This document shows positions 29,835 to 38,603 of a stretch of 64,000 bases of DNA, piece after piece. How positions within the stretch are numbered: the first letter of the stretch is position 1; each line of letters starts with the position of its first letter. Both the position numbers and the translations under genes were made by a program. The notes beneath the pieces are model-generated. The model saw only the letters and a program-made list of their open reading frames with translations, was not told the DNA's origin and did no database searches. Origin of the DNA: Gordonia rubripertincta (GTDB lineage Bacteria > Actinomycetota > Actinomycetes > Mycobacteriales > Mycobacteriaceae); the NCBI RefSeq assembly GCF_038024875.1, contig NZ_CP136136.1, positions 3,286,001-3,350,000 of the forward strand, read 5' to 3'.

Positions 29835-31943
29835 TCAACCCACCGGACGGGGTGCCTTGGTGAGCCGGCTGAGCGCCGAGCGGACGACCGCCGGGTCGGT
29901 GGTCCGCCACATCGGCGGCAGGGAGGCGAGCAGATAGCCCCCGTAACCCGCCGTGGCCAGTCGTGAGTCGAGCACTGCGACGACGCCGCGGTCGTCGACC
30001 GAACGCAACAATCGGCCCGCACCCTGCGCGAGCAGCAGCGCCGCATGGTTGGCCGCGACGGACAGGAAGCCGTTGCCGCCCCGGGCGTCGACCGCGCGTT
30101 GCCGTGCGGTCAGCAGGGGATCGTCGGGGCGGGGGAACGGGATGCGGTCGATGAGCACCAGGCTCAGCGAGGGCCCGGGCACGTCGACGCCCTGCCACAG
30201 CGACAGCGTGCCGAACAGGCACGTCTCGGGGTCCTCGGCGAAGCGTTTGACCAGCGTCGAGGTGGTGTCGTCGCCCTGGCACAGCACCGGGTACTCGCAA
30301 CGTTCGCGGATTGCCTCGGCCGCCTCGCGGGCGGCGCGCATCGAGGAGAAGAGTCCCAGCGTGCGACCCCCGGCGGCGTCGACGAGCTGGGCGATCTCGT
30401 CCATCGTGCGCGGCGCGATGCCCGAACGATCGGGACGGGGCAGGTGCCGGGCCACGTAGAGGATCGACGACTTCGGGTAGTCGAACGGGGAGCCGGCGTC
30501 GAGGCCCGTCCAGCGGGCCGACCCCGTATCGGAGGGCACCGCCTTGCCGCTGGCGGTGATGTTGCGCGAGGCCGCAGGGTCGGTGGTCGGGTCGTCGCCC
30601 GGCTCGTCGGCGGCGGGACGGTCGGTGCCGCGTCCGGAGGCGGGCAGGCCCCACGTTGCCGCCAGGGCGTCGAAGGAGCCGCCGATCGTCAGGGTGGCGG
30701 AGGTCAGGACGACCGTCGAGTTGGAGAACAGCGACGCCCGCAGGAGGCCACCGACCGACAGCGGCGCGATGTGCAGTACCGGCCGGGGCTCGGCACCCCG
30801 CCGCGAGGTGTCGAGACCGACCCACACCACGTCGCGCCGCTTGGACTCGTCGGGTTCATCGAAGGCGCCGAGGACGCGCACGACCGTGTCGTGCATGTCG
30901 TCGAGCGAGGTGAGGGCCGCCGACCGCGCCGCGGCCGCGCCGTCGTCACCGACTCCGGGCGCGCGCACCGGGCCGATCGCGGTCCGGGTCTGCCACAACC
31001 GGTCACGCAACATCACCAGCACCGAGGTCGCGTCGGGAGGCAGCTGCGTCCACTGCGTCTTCGGGGCCGTCTCCAGGAGTTCGCCGAGCTGCTCACCGGC
31101 GCCGAGGAGAGCGTCGGCCGTCTCCTCGTCGACGAGTTTCCCGACGCGACGGGAGACGAGCGCGATCGACGACGCGGACAGTTCGTCGGTCGCCACCGAG
31201 GTCATCCGGTCCACGAGCTCGTGGGCCTCGTCGATGATCACGACGTCGTGTTCGGGCAGAACGTTGGCCGGACTCGTCGCATCGATGGCCAGGAGCGCGT
31301 GGTTGGTGACGACGACGTCGACCTTCCCGGACTGTCGACGGGCCTGCTCGGCGAAGCAGTCCTCGCCGTAGGAGCAGTTGGCGGCGCCGAGGCACTCGCG
31401 CGCGGACACGCTGACCTGGCGCCAGGCACGGTCGGCGACGCCGGGGACGAGGTCGTCGCGGTCGCCGGTCTCGGTGTCGCTGCTCCACTCGCGCAGCCGG
31501 GTGACCTCGCGTCCGGTGCGGGACAGTTCGAACGGATCGAACAGCTCGGTGTCCGGCTCGTCGGCGGCCCCGGAGTGGATCTTGTTGAGGCACAGATAGT
31601 TTCCGCGACCTTTGAGGATCGCGAAGGTCGGCTTGCGGCCGATCGGCTTGGCGAGCGCTCCGGCGAGACGGGGGAGGTCGCGCTCGATCAGCTGCCGCTG
31701 CAGCGCGATGGTCGCCGTCGACACCACGACTGTCCGGCCGGTCTCCACCGCGTGGCGGATCGCCGGCACCAGGTACGCCAACGACTTTCCGGTACCGGTG
31801 CCGGCCTGTACGGCGAGATGCTCGCCGGTGTCGATGGCGTGTGCGACGGCGGAGGCCATCGCGACCTGACCGTCACGTCGACGACCGCCGAGCGCGGAGA
31901 CCGCGGTGTCGAGCAGTTCGGTCACCGGGGGAGTGTTGGGCAT
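29835..31943 (-). CDS. dinG: ATP-dependent DNA helicase, DinG/XPD family
   Basis: This 702-residue superfamily 2 5'-3' helicase has Walker A AGTGTGKSLAYLVP (47-60), DEAH motif VVIIDEAHELVDR and late motif VI QGAGRLLRSVDDRG. Between Walker A and DEAH lie four cysteines (one in NYLCLNK, then ECLGAANCSYGEDC), the expected Fe-S cluster ligands of DinG/XPD helicases. It probably unwinds forked or structured DNA during repair. ATG 31943 (MPNTPPV) starts the frame. It lies between pncA and glgE on the same strand, as in M. tuberculosis apart from the inserted pncA. Confidence 0.92.
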   Translation of the reverse strand: MPNTPPVTELLDTAVSALGGRRRDGQVAMASAVAHAIDTGEHLAVQAGTGTGKSLAYLVPAIRHAVETGRTVVVSTATIALQRQLIERDLPRLAGALAKPIGRKPTFAILKGRGNYLCLNKIHSGAADEPDTELFDPFELSRTGREVTRLREWSSDTETGDRDDLVPGVADRAWRQVSVSARECLGAANCSYGEDCFAEQARRQSGKVDVVVTNHALLAIDATSPANVLPEHDVVIIDEAHELVDRMTSVATDELSASSIALVSRRVGKLVDEETADALLGAGEQLGELLETAPKTQWTQLPPDATSVLVMLRDRLWQTRTAIGPVRAPGVGDDGAAAARSAALTSLDDMHDTVVRVLGAFDEPDESKRRDVVWVGLDTSRRGAEPRPVLHIAPLSVGGLLRASLFSNSTVVLTSATLTIGGSFDALAATWGLPASGRGTDRPAADEPGDDPTTDPAASRNITASGKAVPSDTGSARWTGLDAGSPFDYPKSSILYVARHLPRPDRSGIAPRTMDEIAQLVDAAGGRTLGLFSSMRAAREAAEAIRERCEYPVLCQGDDTTSTLVKRFAEDPETCLFGTLSLWQGVDVPGPSLSLVLIDRIPFPRPDDPLLTARQRAVDARGGNGFLSVAANHAALLLAQGAGRLLRSVDDRGVVAVLDSRLATAGYGGYLLASLPPMWRTTDPAVVRSALSRLTKAPRPVG

Positions 31944-32023
31944 GTGGTGTTCCGGGGTCCTCGTTCGAGATGGTGCGAGATGGGCTGTGTGTTTCAGACG
32001 GATCCGCGGGCTCTGCGGTTCCC

Positions 32024-32641
32024 TCAGGCCTGATTCGTGCCGTACGAACCGTCGTAGAGCAGGTCGCCCACGAGTTCGACCCCGGCCTCACGCATGCTCG
32101 ACAGCGCGTCGGACGTGGTCTCCGCGCCGACACCCGCGGTGAAGTTGAGCAGCACCCGTGTCGTGAAGCCCGCCTTCACCGCATCGAGTGCGGTGGCGAG
32201 GACGCAGTGATCGGTGGTGAGCCCGGCGATGTCGATCGACGAGATCTTGTGCGCGTGCAGCCACTGCTCGAGCGTGGTCCCGTCGTCGGTGGTGCCCTCG
32301 AAACCGGAATAGGCGGCGTCGTATTCGCCTTTGGAGAAGACCTCTTCCGCTGCGGCCGAATCGAATTCGGGATGGAACGCGACACCGTCGGTGCCGACCA
32401 CGCAATGTGGCGGCCAGGTGTCGACGTAGTCGGGGTCGTCGGAGAAGTGCGCGCCCGGATCGATGTGGTGATCGCGTGTCGCGACGACGGTCCGGTACTC
32501 GCCGAGGATCTTGGTGATCGCACGGGCGACCGCGGCACCGCCGTTGACCGCGAGGGAGCCGCCCTCGCAGAAATCGTTCTGGACGTCGACGACGACCAAC
32601 GCGTCGGCCGGCTTGGTGCCGTCGTTGCGTTCGCTGCTCAT
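32024..32641 (-). CDS. pncA: nicotinamidase PncA
   Basis: PncA hydrolyses nicotinamide to nicotinate for NAD salvage. The same family activates the prodrug pyrazinamide in mycobacteria. The 205-residue product shows the catalytic triad Asp19 (VVDVQNDF), Lys104 (FSKGEYD) and Cys146 (TTDHCVLAT), and metal ligands Asp57, His59, His65 and His79. ATG 32641 lies 34 bp after the pncB stop, so the nicotinamidase and the next enzyme of the pathway are adjacent and very probably cotranscribed. Confidence 0.93.
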   Translation of the reverse strand: MSSERNDGTKPADALVVVDVQNDFCEGGSLAVNGGAAVARAITKILGEYRTVVATRDHHIDPGAHFSDDPDYVDTWPPHCVVGTDGVAFHPEFDSAAAEEVFSKGEYDAAYSGFEGTTDDGTTLEQWLHAHKISSIDIAGLTTDHCVLATALDAVKAGFTTRVLLNFTAGVGAETTSDALSSMREAGVELVGDLLYDGSYGTNQA

Positions 32642-32675
32642 CAGGTACTCCCTGGCGGATCGAAGGGTGTGCTCG

Positions 32676-33983
32676 TCAGCCGAGCTGGTAGCGGGTCGGC
32701 ACCGCCGGGTCTCCGTGAGAGAGGCCGAGGCCCTCCCACGGCAGGCTCACCAGCCCCGCCGCGAGGTGGGCGCGCGCGTTGGTCAGCGATGGCAGCGATG
32801 CCAGCGGCTCCCCGTCGCGGACCAGCGGTATCTGCAGATCCCGGAGGTGGAGACCACCGTCGGCCTCGGGGCGCGGCCCGTCGGCTCGGTAGACGATCTC
32901 CTCCACGATCGTCCCACTGCCCCGTGCGGCCCGCACGGCCGCCTTGGCCCCGCCGCGCGATTCCTTGTGGCTCGACCGCTTGGCGACGGGTAGTCCGTCC
33001 ACCTCGACGAGCTTGTAGACCATGCCCGCGGTCGGTGCGCCGCTACCGGTGACCAGCGAGGTCCCGACACCGTAGGTGTCCACCGGCTCGGCGCGCAGCG
33101 AGGCGATCGCGTACTCGTCGAGGTCGCCGGACACCACGATCTTGGTGTTCGTCGCGCCGAGGTCGTCGAGCTGTGTGCGCACCTGACGCGCGAGCACACC
33201 GAGATCGCCGGAGTCGATGCGCACCGCGCCGAGGTCGGGGCCGGCGACCTCGATCGCGTTCCGCACGCCCTGGGTGATGTCGTAGGTGTCGACCAGCAGG
33301 GTGGTGCCGATGCCGAGCGCCTCGATCTGCGCGGCGAAGGCGGCCTTCTCGTCGGGGCCGGCGGGTCCGGTGAAACCGAGGGTGAAGGCATGGGCGGCGG
33401 TGCCCGCACTGGGCACCCCGAAGCGACGATTCGCCTCGAGGTTCGACGTCGCGGCGACACCGGCGAGGTAGGCGGCGCGGGCGCTGGCGACGGCGGCCCG
33501 CTCGTGGGTGCGTCGGGAGCCCATCTCGATGATCGGACGCGACCCGGCCGCACTGACCATGCGCGCGGCGGCCGAGGCGATCGCGCTGTCGTGGTTGAGG
33601 ATCGACAGGATCAGCGTCTCGAGGAGTACCGCTTCGGCGAAGGATGCCCGGACGGTGAGGATCGGGGAACCCGGGAAGTAGAGCTCACCCTCGCGGTAGC
33701 CGTCGATGTCGCCGGAGAAGCGGTAGTCGCGCAGCCATGCGACGGTCTCGGCGTCGAGGAACTGCTCCACGACGGCGATCTCCTCGTCACCGAAGCGGAA
33801 CTCCGCGAGCTCGGCGAGGACGCGTCCGGTACCCGCCACGACGCCGTACCGACGACCGTCGGGGAGCCTGCGGGCGAACACCTCGAACACGCACGGCCGG
33901 TGCGCGACCGGGTGCCGGAGAGCCGCCGCGACCATGGTCAGTTCGTACTGGTCGGTCAGCAGCGCGGTGTTGTCGATGCTCAC
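32676..33983 (-). CDS. pncB: nicotinate phosphoribosyltransferase PncB
   Basis: PncB joins nicotinate to PRPP, giving nicotinate mononucleotide, with ATP hydrolysis through a phospho-histidine. The 435-residue product has GSRRTHERAAVASARAAYLAG (His site), DTYDITQGVRNAI, the PRPP-contact IDSGDL and the GVGTSLVTG segment. GTG 33983 (MSIDNTALLTDQYELTM) matches family N-termini; the longer frame upstream runs into clpS on the other strand. Only 21 bp separate it from the divergent clpS. It is followed by pncA. Confidence 0.94.
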   Translation of the reverse strand: MSIDNTALLTDQYELTMVAAALRHPVAHRPCVFEVFARRLPDGRRYGVVAGTGRVLAELAEFRFGDEEIAVVEQFLDAETVAWLRDYRFSGDIDGYREGELYFPGSPILTVRASFAEAVLLETLILSILNHDSAIASAAARMVSAAGSRPIIEMGSRRTHERAAVASARAAYLAGVAATSNLEANRRFGVPSAGTAAHAFTLGFTGPAGPDEKAAFAAQIEALGIGTTLLVDTYDITQGVRNAIEVAGPDLGAVRIDSGDLGVLARQVRTQLDDLGATNTKIVVSGDLDEYAIASLRAEPVDTYGVGTSLVTGSGAPTAGMVYKLVEVDGLPVAKRSSHKESRGGAKAAVRAARGSGTIVEEIVYRADGPRPEADGGLHLRDLQIPLVRDGEPLASLPSLTNARAHLAAGLVSLPWEGLGLSHGDPAVPTRYQLG

Positions 33984-34004
33984 TATCGCGTTACCCTTGT
34001 CCTC
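33984..34004. promoter_or_regulatory. 21-bp divergent start region between pncB and clpS
   Basis: The two start codons (GTG 33983 minus, ATG 34005 plus) are 21 bp apart with no Shine-Dalgarno for either. On the plus strand TACCCT (33992-33997) ends 7 nt before the clpS ATG, which fits a leaderless promoter. The -35 elements of each gene would therefore lie inside the other coding region. Confidence 0.5.
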
Positions 34005-34328
34005 ATGGCGCCTGACGAAACTCGTGCGCACGAGGCTACCCCCGGCGGTACCGCGGTTGCCGAACCCGCGGTGGCCGACGGCGCGGCGGATCTCGACAAA
34101 CCCTGGATGACCGTCGTATGGGACGACCCCGTCAATCTGATGCGGTACGTGACCTTCGTCTTCCAGAAGATCTTCGGCTACTCGGAGTCGTACGCCAATC
34201 AGCTCATGATGCAGGTGCACACCGAGGGCAAGGCCGTCGTCTCGAGCGGCGATCGGGACAAGGTCGAGGGAGACGTGCGCAAACTCCACGCGGCCGGCCT
34301 GTGGGCCACCATGCAGCGCGATTCATGA
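34005..34328 (+). CDS. clpS: ATP-dependent Clp protease adaptor ClpS
   Basis: ClpS delivers N-end-rule substrates to ClpC/ClpAP. The 107-residue product has a variable N-tail (1-32), then the conserved core PWMTVVWDDPVNLMRYV (hydrophobic pocket) and VHTEGKAVVSSGDRDKVEGDVRKLHAAGL. ATG 34005 fits a leaderless start. It heads a plus-strand series that continues with DUF2017 and the P1 peptidase; the same order occurs in mycobacteria. Confidence 0.93.
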   Translation: MAPDETRAHEATPGGTAVAEPAVADGAADLDKPWMTVVWDDPVNLMRYVTFVFQKIFGYSESYANQLMMQVHTEGKAVVSSGDRDKVEGDVRKLHAAGLWATMQRDS

Positions 34329-34390
34329 CCCGGCCCGAGATGGACCGGCCCGGGACCGGACGTTCGTCGACGGTGGGGAGACACTGAGGC

Positions 34391-34966
34391 GTGCGCACCT
34401 GGAAACGCAAGGGCCGCGGCGAGTCGACCCGGATCACCTCTCAGCTCGACTCGCACGAGGCCGAGTTGCTCGCGTCGCTGGTCTCCTCGATGTGCGAGCT
34501 CCTCACCGAACGTGCCGACACCGCGCCGCAGGACACGCTGTCGGAGGTCACCGGTATCCGCACCGGCCATTCCGATGCGCCGGACGACGCCACGCTCGGC
34601 CGTCTGCTGCCCGACTTCCATCGTCCCGATCAGGACGAGGAACTCTCCGCCGAGGTGATCAACGGCCGCCTCAACTCGGCTCTGCGCAGCGTCAACGAAC
34701 CGAAGATCATCGACGCCAAACTCGGTGCGGCGCAGGTGCTCCTGGACACCCTGCCGGACGGCGGCGGAGACCTCGCGCTCACCGTCGAGCAGGCGACGGC
34801 CTGGCTGACCGCCCTCAACGACGTCCGGCTCGCCCTCGGGGCGATGCTCGGGATCTCCGAGGACACCCCCGAGCGCCTGCCGCCCGACCACCCGCACGCC
34901 GCGCATCTCGACGTCTATCACTGGCTGACGGTGATGCAGGATCTTCTCGTCGAAGCGGTGATGTGA
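34391..34966 (+). CDS. DUF2017 domain protein
   Basis: This 191-residue soluble, mostly helical protein starts at GTG 34391, 62 bp after clpS. It matches by position and character Rv1332 of M. tuberculosis (MRTWKRKG... LDSHEAELLASLVSSMCELL... YHWLTVMQDLLVEAVM). No catalytic motif is evident. Constant linkage to clpS suggests a part in proteolysis or its regulation, but the function is not known. Confidence 0.8.
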   Translation: MRTWKRKGRGESTRITSQLDSHEAELLASLVSSMCELLTERADTAPQDTLSEVTGIRTGHSDAPDDATLGRLLPDFHRPDQDEELSAEVINGRLNSALRSVNEPKIIDAKLGAAQVLLDTLPDGGGDLALTVEQATAWLTALNDVRLALGAMLGISEDTPERLPPDHPHAAHLDVYHWLTVMQDLLVEAVM

Positions 34967-34982
34967 CCTACAGTTCTCGGAT

Positions 34983-36092
34983 GTGACCACCACTGGACGA
35001 TCCGCCCGCACGGGCGACCGCATCACCGACGTCGCCGGGATCACCGTCGGACACCGTCATCGCGTCGACGCCGACGCCAAGGTCGCCGGCACCGCCGACG
35101 CACCCGACGGCCACGGCTGGGCCACCGGGACGACGGTCGTGCGGATCTCCGGGCCGGGCGCGATCGCGGCGGTCGACGTCCGAGGCGGCGGCCCGGGAAC
35201 CCGGGAGACCGATCTCCTCGATCCGTCGAACACCGTGCAGACGGCTCACGCCATCGTGCTCAGCGGCGGCAGCGCCTACGGCCTGGCGACCGCCGACGGG
35301 GCCATGCGTGCACTGGAGGCCGAGGGCGTCGGCCTGCCTCTGGACAGCCGGGGACACGTGGTGCCCATCGTCCCGGCCGCGGTCATCTTCGACCTGCCGG
35401 TCGGCGGGTGGGACCACCGGCCCGACGCCGACTTCGGTGCCCAGGCCGTCCGGGCAGCAGACACCGAGTTCGCCGTCGGCAGTGTCGGGGCCGGTGCCGG
35501 TGCGCGCGCGGGTGCGCTGAAAGGCGGCGTGGGCACTGCGTCGGTGCGGATCGAGGCAGGTCCGGCGGCCGGCATCACCGTCGGCGCGCTGATGGTCGCC
35601 AACCCCGTGGGCGCGGTCATCGACCCGAAGACGGGCCTGCCCTGGGACCTCGGCGCGGAGGAACTCGAGGCACTGGGCCTGACCCGTCCCGAGGCCGCCG
35701 ACATCGCGCGCCTGGCCGATCTCGCGGAGAAACACACCGTGCTCAACACGACGATCGGGGTCGTCGCCACCGACGCCGCGCTCGATGCGGCGATGACCCG
35801 CCGGATCGCCATGGCCGGGCACGACGGTCTCGGCCGTGCAATCCGCCCGGCCCATTCGCCGCTCGACGGGGACACCATCTTCGCCGTCTCCACCGGTGCG
35901 GTCCGACCGGAGTCGACCGACCCGGCATTCGCCTCACCACCGGGCATGCACGCCGACGCGGCCATCATCGCCGAGGTCTCCCGATGTGCGGCCGACGTCG
36001 TCCAGCGCGCGATCGTCGACGCCGTGCTGGCCGCCGAGTCGGTGGCGTCGATCCCCACCTACGCGGAGGCGGCGCCCTCGGCGTTCGCCTGA
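34983..36092 (+). CDS. P1-family (DmpA/NylC-like) N-terminal nucleophile peptidase
   Basis: This 369-residue member of the family cleaves itself to expose an N-terminal nucleophile. The likely cut is Asn255-Thr256 in VLNTTIGVVATDA, as in nylon-oligomer hydrolase NylC. Upstream are GWATGTTVVRI, LSGGSAYGLATADG and the GSVGAGAGARAG loop typical of the family. The physiological substrate is unknown; beta-aminopeptidase or amide hydrolysis is likely. GTG 34983 lies 8 nt after TACAGT (34969-34974), suggesting a leaderless transcript. In M. tuberculosis the homologue (Rv1333) also precedes mec-cysO-cysM. Confidence 0.85.
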   Translation: MTTTGRSARTGDRITDVAGITVGHRHRVDADAKVAGTADAPDGHGWATGTTVVRISGPGAIAAVDVRGGGPGTRETDLLDPSNTVQTAHAIVLSGGSAYGLATADGAMRALEAEGVGLPLDSRGHVVPIVPAAVIFDLPVGGWDHRPDADFGAQAVRAADTEFAVGSVGAGAGARAGALKGGVGTASVRIEAGPAAGITVGALMVANPVGAVIDPKTGLPWDLGAEELEALGLTRPEAADIARLADLAEKHTVLNTTIGVVATDAALDAAMTRRIAMAGHDGLGRAIRPAHSPLDGDTIFAVSTGAVRPESTDPAFASPPGMHADAAIIAEVSRCAADVVQRAIVDAVLAAESVASIPTYAEAAPSAFA

Positions 36093-36241
36093 ACGGCTCC
36101 TCGGGGGCACGCCGACGGTGACCCCGGTCATACATCGTGGCGGAATAGGCGTTCACGCCGGGGCGTTCCCTCTCGGGACATGCGCGACGACCTGTCGCCG
36201 AACCGTCGTGTCCATCGCCAGCAAAGGAGAACCGGACGCCG

Positions 36242-36649
36242 ATGCTCAAGATCGATCAGGACCTCGTCGACGCGATGGTCGCGCACGCCCGCGCCGACCA
36301 TCCGGACGAAGCGTGCGGCGTGATCGCCGGACCGGAGGGTTCCGACGACCCGCAGCGGTTCATCCCGATGATCAACGCCGAGCGGTCACCGACGTTCTAC
36401 CGGTTCGACTCCGCCGAGCAACTGTCGGTGTGGCGCGAGATGGACCGTCGCGACGAGGAACCGGTGGTGATCTACCACTCGCACACCGCGACCGAGGCCT
36501 ACCCGAGCCGCACCGACATCTCCTACGCCGGCGAGCCCGGCGCCCACTATGTGCTGGTGTCCACCCGGGACCCGGAGACCGCCGAGATCCGTAGCTATCG
36601 CATCGTCGACGGCACGGTCACCGAAGAAGAGATCGAGATCAGGAGCTGA
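36242..36649 (+). CDS. mec: CysO-cysteine peptidase Mec (JAMM metalloprotease)
   Basis: Mec is a zinc peptidase that releases cysteine from the C-terminus of CysO. The 135-residue product contains the full JAMM set: Glu23 (DEACGV), His79 and His81 (YHSHTATEAYPSRTD), Ser89 and Asp92. An AAGGAG RBS precedes ATG 36242. It is 2 bp upstream of cysO, forming the mec-cysO-cysM operon. Since CysO here is translated with a terminal Cys, Mec may also be needed to mature the carrier before its first use (see cysO). Confidence 0.94.
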   Translation: MLKIDQDLVDAMVAHARADHPDEACGVIAGPEGSDDPQRFIPMINAERSPTFYRFDSAEQLSVWREMDRRDEEPVVIYHSHTATEAYPSRTDISYAGEPGAHYVLVSTRDPETAEIRSYRIVDGTVTEEEIEIRS

Positions 36650-36651
36650 AT

Positions 36652-36927
36652 ATGCCAGTCACCGTGTCCATCCCGACGATCCTGCGGACCCACACCGGCG
36701 GCGCCAAACGCGTCGAGGGTTCCGGCACCACGCTCGCCGCGCTGATCGACGACCTCGAGTCGGGCAACCCCGGACTCAAGGAGCGCCTCGTCGCAGACGG
36801 TAAGCTCCACCGCTTCGTCAACATCTACGTCAACGACGAGGACGTCCGGTTCTCCGGCGGTCTCGCCACCTCCATCGACGACGGTGACGAGGTGACCATT
36901 CTGCCCGCGGTCGCCGGCGGCTGCTGA
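36652..36927 (+). CDS. cysO: sulfur carrier protein CysO with encoded C-terminal Gly-Gly-Cys
   Basis: CysO is a ubiquitin-fold (ThiS/MoaD) protein that carries thiocarboxylate sulfur to CysM. The 91-residue product keeps KLHRFVNIYVNDEDVRFSGG and VTILPAVAGG, but the reading frame adds one more codon, TGC, before the stop, so it ends Gly89-Gly90-Cys91. M. tuberculosis CysO, from memory, ends at the di-glycine. The extra Cys mimics the CysO-Cys adduct and must be removed, presumably by Mec, before adenylation. AGGAG lies 7 nt before ATG. Confidence 0.94.
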   Translation: MPVTVSIPTILRTHTGGAKRVEGSGTTLAALIDDLESGNPGLKERLVADGKLHRFVNIYVNDEDVRFSGGLATSIDDGDEVTILPAVAGGC

Positions 36928-36929
36928 GC

Positions 36930-37901
36930 GTGGCACGCTACGACTCACTCATCGACTCGGTCGGCAACACCCCGCTGATCGGGCTGCAGAGATTGTCCCC
37001 GCGCTGGGACGACACGTCCGACGGACCGCATGTACGGCTCTGGGCCAAACTCGAGGACCGCAACCCGACCGGCTCCATCAAGGACCGCCCGGCGTTGCGA
37101 ATGATCGAGCAGGCCGAGCGCGACGGGTTGCTGCGCGAGGGGTCGACGATCCTGGAACCCACCAGTGGCAACACCGGGATCTCGCTGGCGATGGCCGCGA
37201 AACTCAAGGGCTATCAACTGATCTGCGTGATGCCCGAGAACACCTCCGAGGAGCGCCGGTCGCTGCTGCGCATGTTCGGCGCGAAGGTGATCTCCTCACC
37301 GGCCGCGGGCGGTTCGAACACCGCGGTGGCCGTGGCAAAGAAACTGGCTTCGGAGAACCCCGACTGGGTGATGCTCTACCAGTACGGCAATCGGGCCAAC
37401 ATCGCCGCCCACTACGAGGGGACCGGCCCGGAGCTCTACGCCGACCTGCCCGAGATCACCCACTTCGTCGCGGGCCTCGGCACCACCGGGACGCTGATGG
37501 GCGTCGGACGCTTTCTGCGTGAACGCAATCCGGAGATCGAGATCGTCGCGGCCGAACCCCGCTACGGTGACGAGGTGTACGGCCTGCGCAACATCGACGA
37601 GGGCTTCATCCCGGAGCTCTACGACGACTCGGTGCTCACCCGCCGCTTCTCGGTGACCGGTGTCGACGCGGTCGCCCGCGTACGTGAGCTGATCGACCAG
37701 GAGGGCATCTTCGCGGGCATCTCCACCGGCGCGATCCTGCAGGCCGCTCGCGGGATCGGACGCCGGGCACTCAAGGACGGCGTCCGCGCCGACATCGGTC
37801 TCGTGGTGCCCGACGCGGGGTGGAAGTATCTCTCGACCGGGGTGTACGAAGGTAGCCTGGACGACGCGGAGCAGGCACTCGAAGGTCAGCTCTGGGCGTG
37901 A
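36930..37901 (+). CDS. cysM: O-phosphoserine sulfhydrylase CysM
   Basis: This PLP enzyme makes cysteine on CysO from O-phospho-L-serine and CysO-thiocarboxylate, a route resistant to oxidative stress. The 323-residue product has PLP-lysine Lys51 (TGSIKDRP), the EPTSGNTG loop, GLGTTGTLMG, and Arg220 (YGLRNIDEGF), the residue that gives phosphoserine specificity in M. tuberculosis CysM. GTG 36930 is 2 bp after the cysO stop. The C-terminal GSLDDAEQALEGQLWA tail corresponds to the flexible lid. Confidence 0.95.
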   Translation: MARYDSLIDSVGNTPLIGLQRLSPRWDDTSDGPHVRLWAKLEDRNPTGSIKDRPALRMIEQAERDGLLREGSTILEPTSGNTGISLAMAAKLKGYQLICVMPENTSEERRSLLRMFGAKVISSPAAGGSNTAVAVAKKLASENPDWVMLYQYGNRANIAAHYEGTGPELYADLPEITHFVAGLGTTGTLMGVGRFLRERNPEIEIVAAEPRYGDEVYGLRNIDEGFIPELYDDSVLTRRFSVTGVDAVARVRELIDQEGIFAGISTGAILQAARGIGRRALKDGVRADIGLVVPDAGWKYLSTGVYEGSLDDAEQALEGQLWA

Positions 37902-37953
37902 CCGGCCTGCCGGAGCGCCACCCGCAGAGTCGAGACCCGAAGAGAAACTGGCC

Positions 37954-38589
37954 ATGACGTCGTACACCCCACCGGTCGGGCAGCAGCAGCAGCCGCGACG
38001 CTCCCGCCCGCTCTGGCTGCGCTCGCTGATCACCACCGTGTGCATCGTCGCGGTGCTGTTCGTCATCGAGCTGGTCGACGCGGCCACCCGTTATGACCTC
38101 GACTCCAACGGGATCGAACCCCGCCAGGTCGACGGCCTCGACGGCATCCTCTGGGCGCCGATGCTGCACGCCGACTGGGAGCACGTGTTCGCCAATCTCA
38201 TGCCCGGGGCGGTGCTCTGCTTCCTGGTGCTGATGACGCAGCGGTTCCTCATCGTCACCGGCATCATCTGGGTGATCTCCGGCGTGGGGGTGTGGCTGTT
38301 CGCCGCGCCCTACTCGGTCACGGTCGGCGCATCGGGAATCATCTTCGGCTGGCTCACCTTCCTCATCGTGCGCGGCTTGTTCAACCGCGATCTGTGGCAG
38401 ATCCTCGGCGGCGTCGTGCTCTTCCTGATCTACGGCTCCATCCTGTGGGGCGTGCTGCCGACCAATCCCATCGTCTCCTGGCAGGCCCATCTGTTCGGCG
38501 CGATCGCGGGCGTGCTGGCCGCCTGGTTCCTCGCCTCGCGCGACCGCAAACGCAAGCAGCACACCGCGACCCCGGGGGTGGCGTCATAG
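37954..38589 (+). CDS. rhomboid-family intramembrane serine protease
   Basis: This 211-residue membrane protein has about six spans (first at 22-42). The catalytic dyad is visible: Ser127 in VGASGIIFGW and His179 in WQAHLFGAIAG. An HADWEHVFANL helix (residues 72-82) corresponds to the HxxxHxxxN motif of family members. Substrates are unknown. It lies 52 bp after cysM and 14 bp before murI, the same position as Rv1337 in M. tuberculosis, so it probably belongs to the same transcript. Confidence 0.9.
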   Translation: MTSYTPPVGQQQQPRRSRPLWLRSLITTVCIVAVLFVIELVDAATRYDLDSNGIEPRQVDGLDGILWAPMLHADWEHVFANLMPGAVLCFLVLMTQRFLIVTGIIWVISGVGVWLFAAPYSVTVGASGIIFGWLTFLIVRGLFNRDLWQILGGVVLFLIYGSILWGVLPTNPIVSWQAHLFGAIAGVLAAWFLASRDRKRKQHTATPGVAS

Positions 38590-38603
38590 CCGCTTCACCC
38601 AAC

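Noticed and set aside
27605..29863. 752-codon plus-strand ORF opposite glgB/glgE
   Set aside because: It is the antisense shadow of glgE and the end of glgB, caused by high GC at third positions; low-complexity Val/Arg/Gly content and no recognisable motif.
29684..30046. Upstream extension of glgE to codon 30046
   Set aside because: It overlaps the dinG 3' end in another frame and lacks GlgE-like sequence; GTG 29683 has a perfect RBS.
30045..32033. 662-codon plus-strand ORF opposite dinG
   Set aside because: dinG on the other strand has all helicase motifs and the Fe-S cysteines; the plus-strand frame has none.
36093..36241. Small gene between the P1 peptidase and mec
   Set aside because: 149 bp with no start/RBS pair or coding bias; it looks like a promoter region with the mec RBS at its end.
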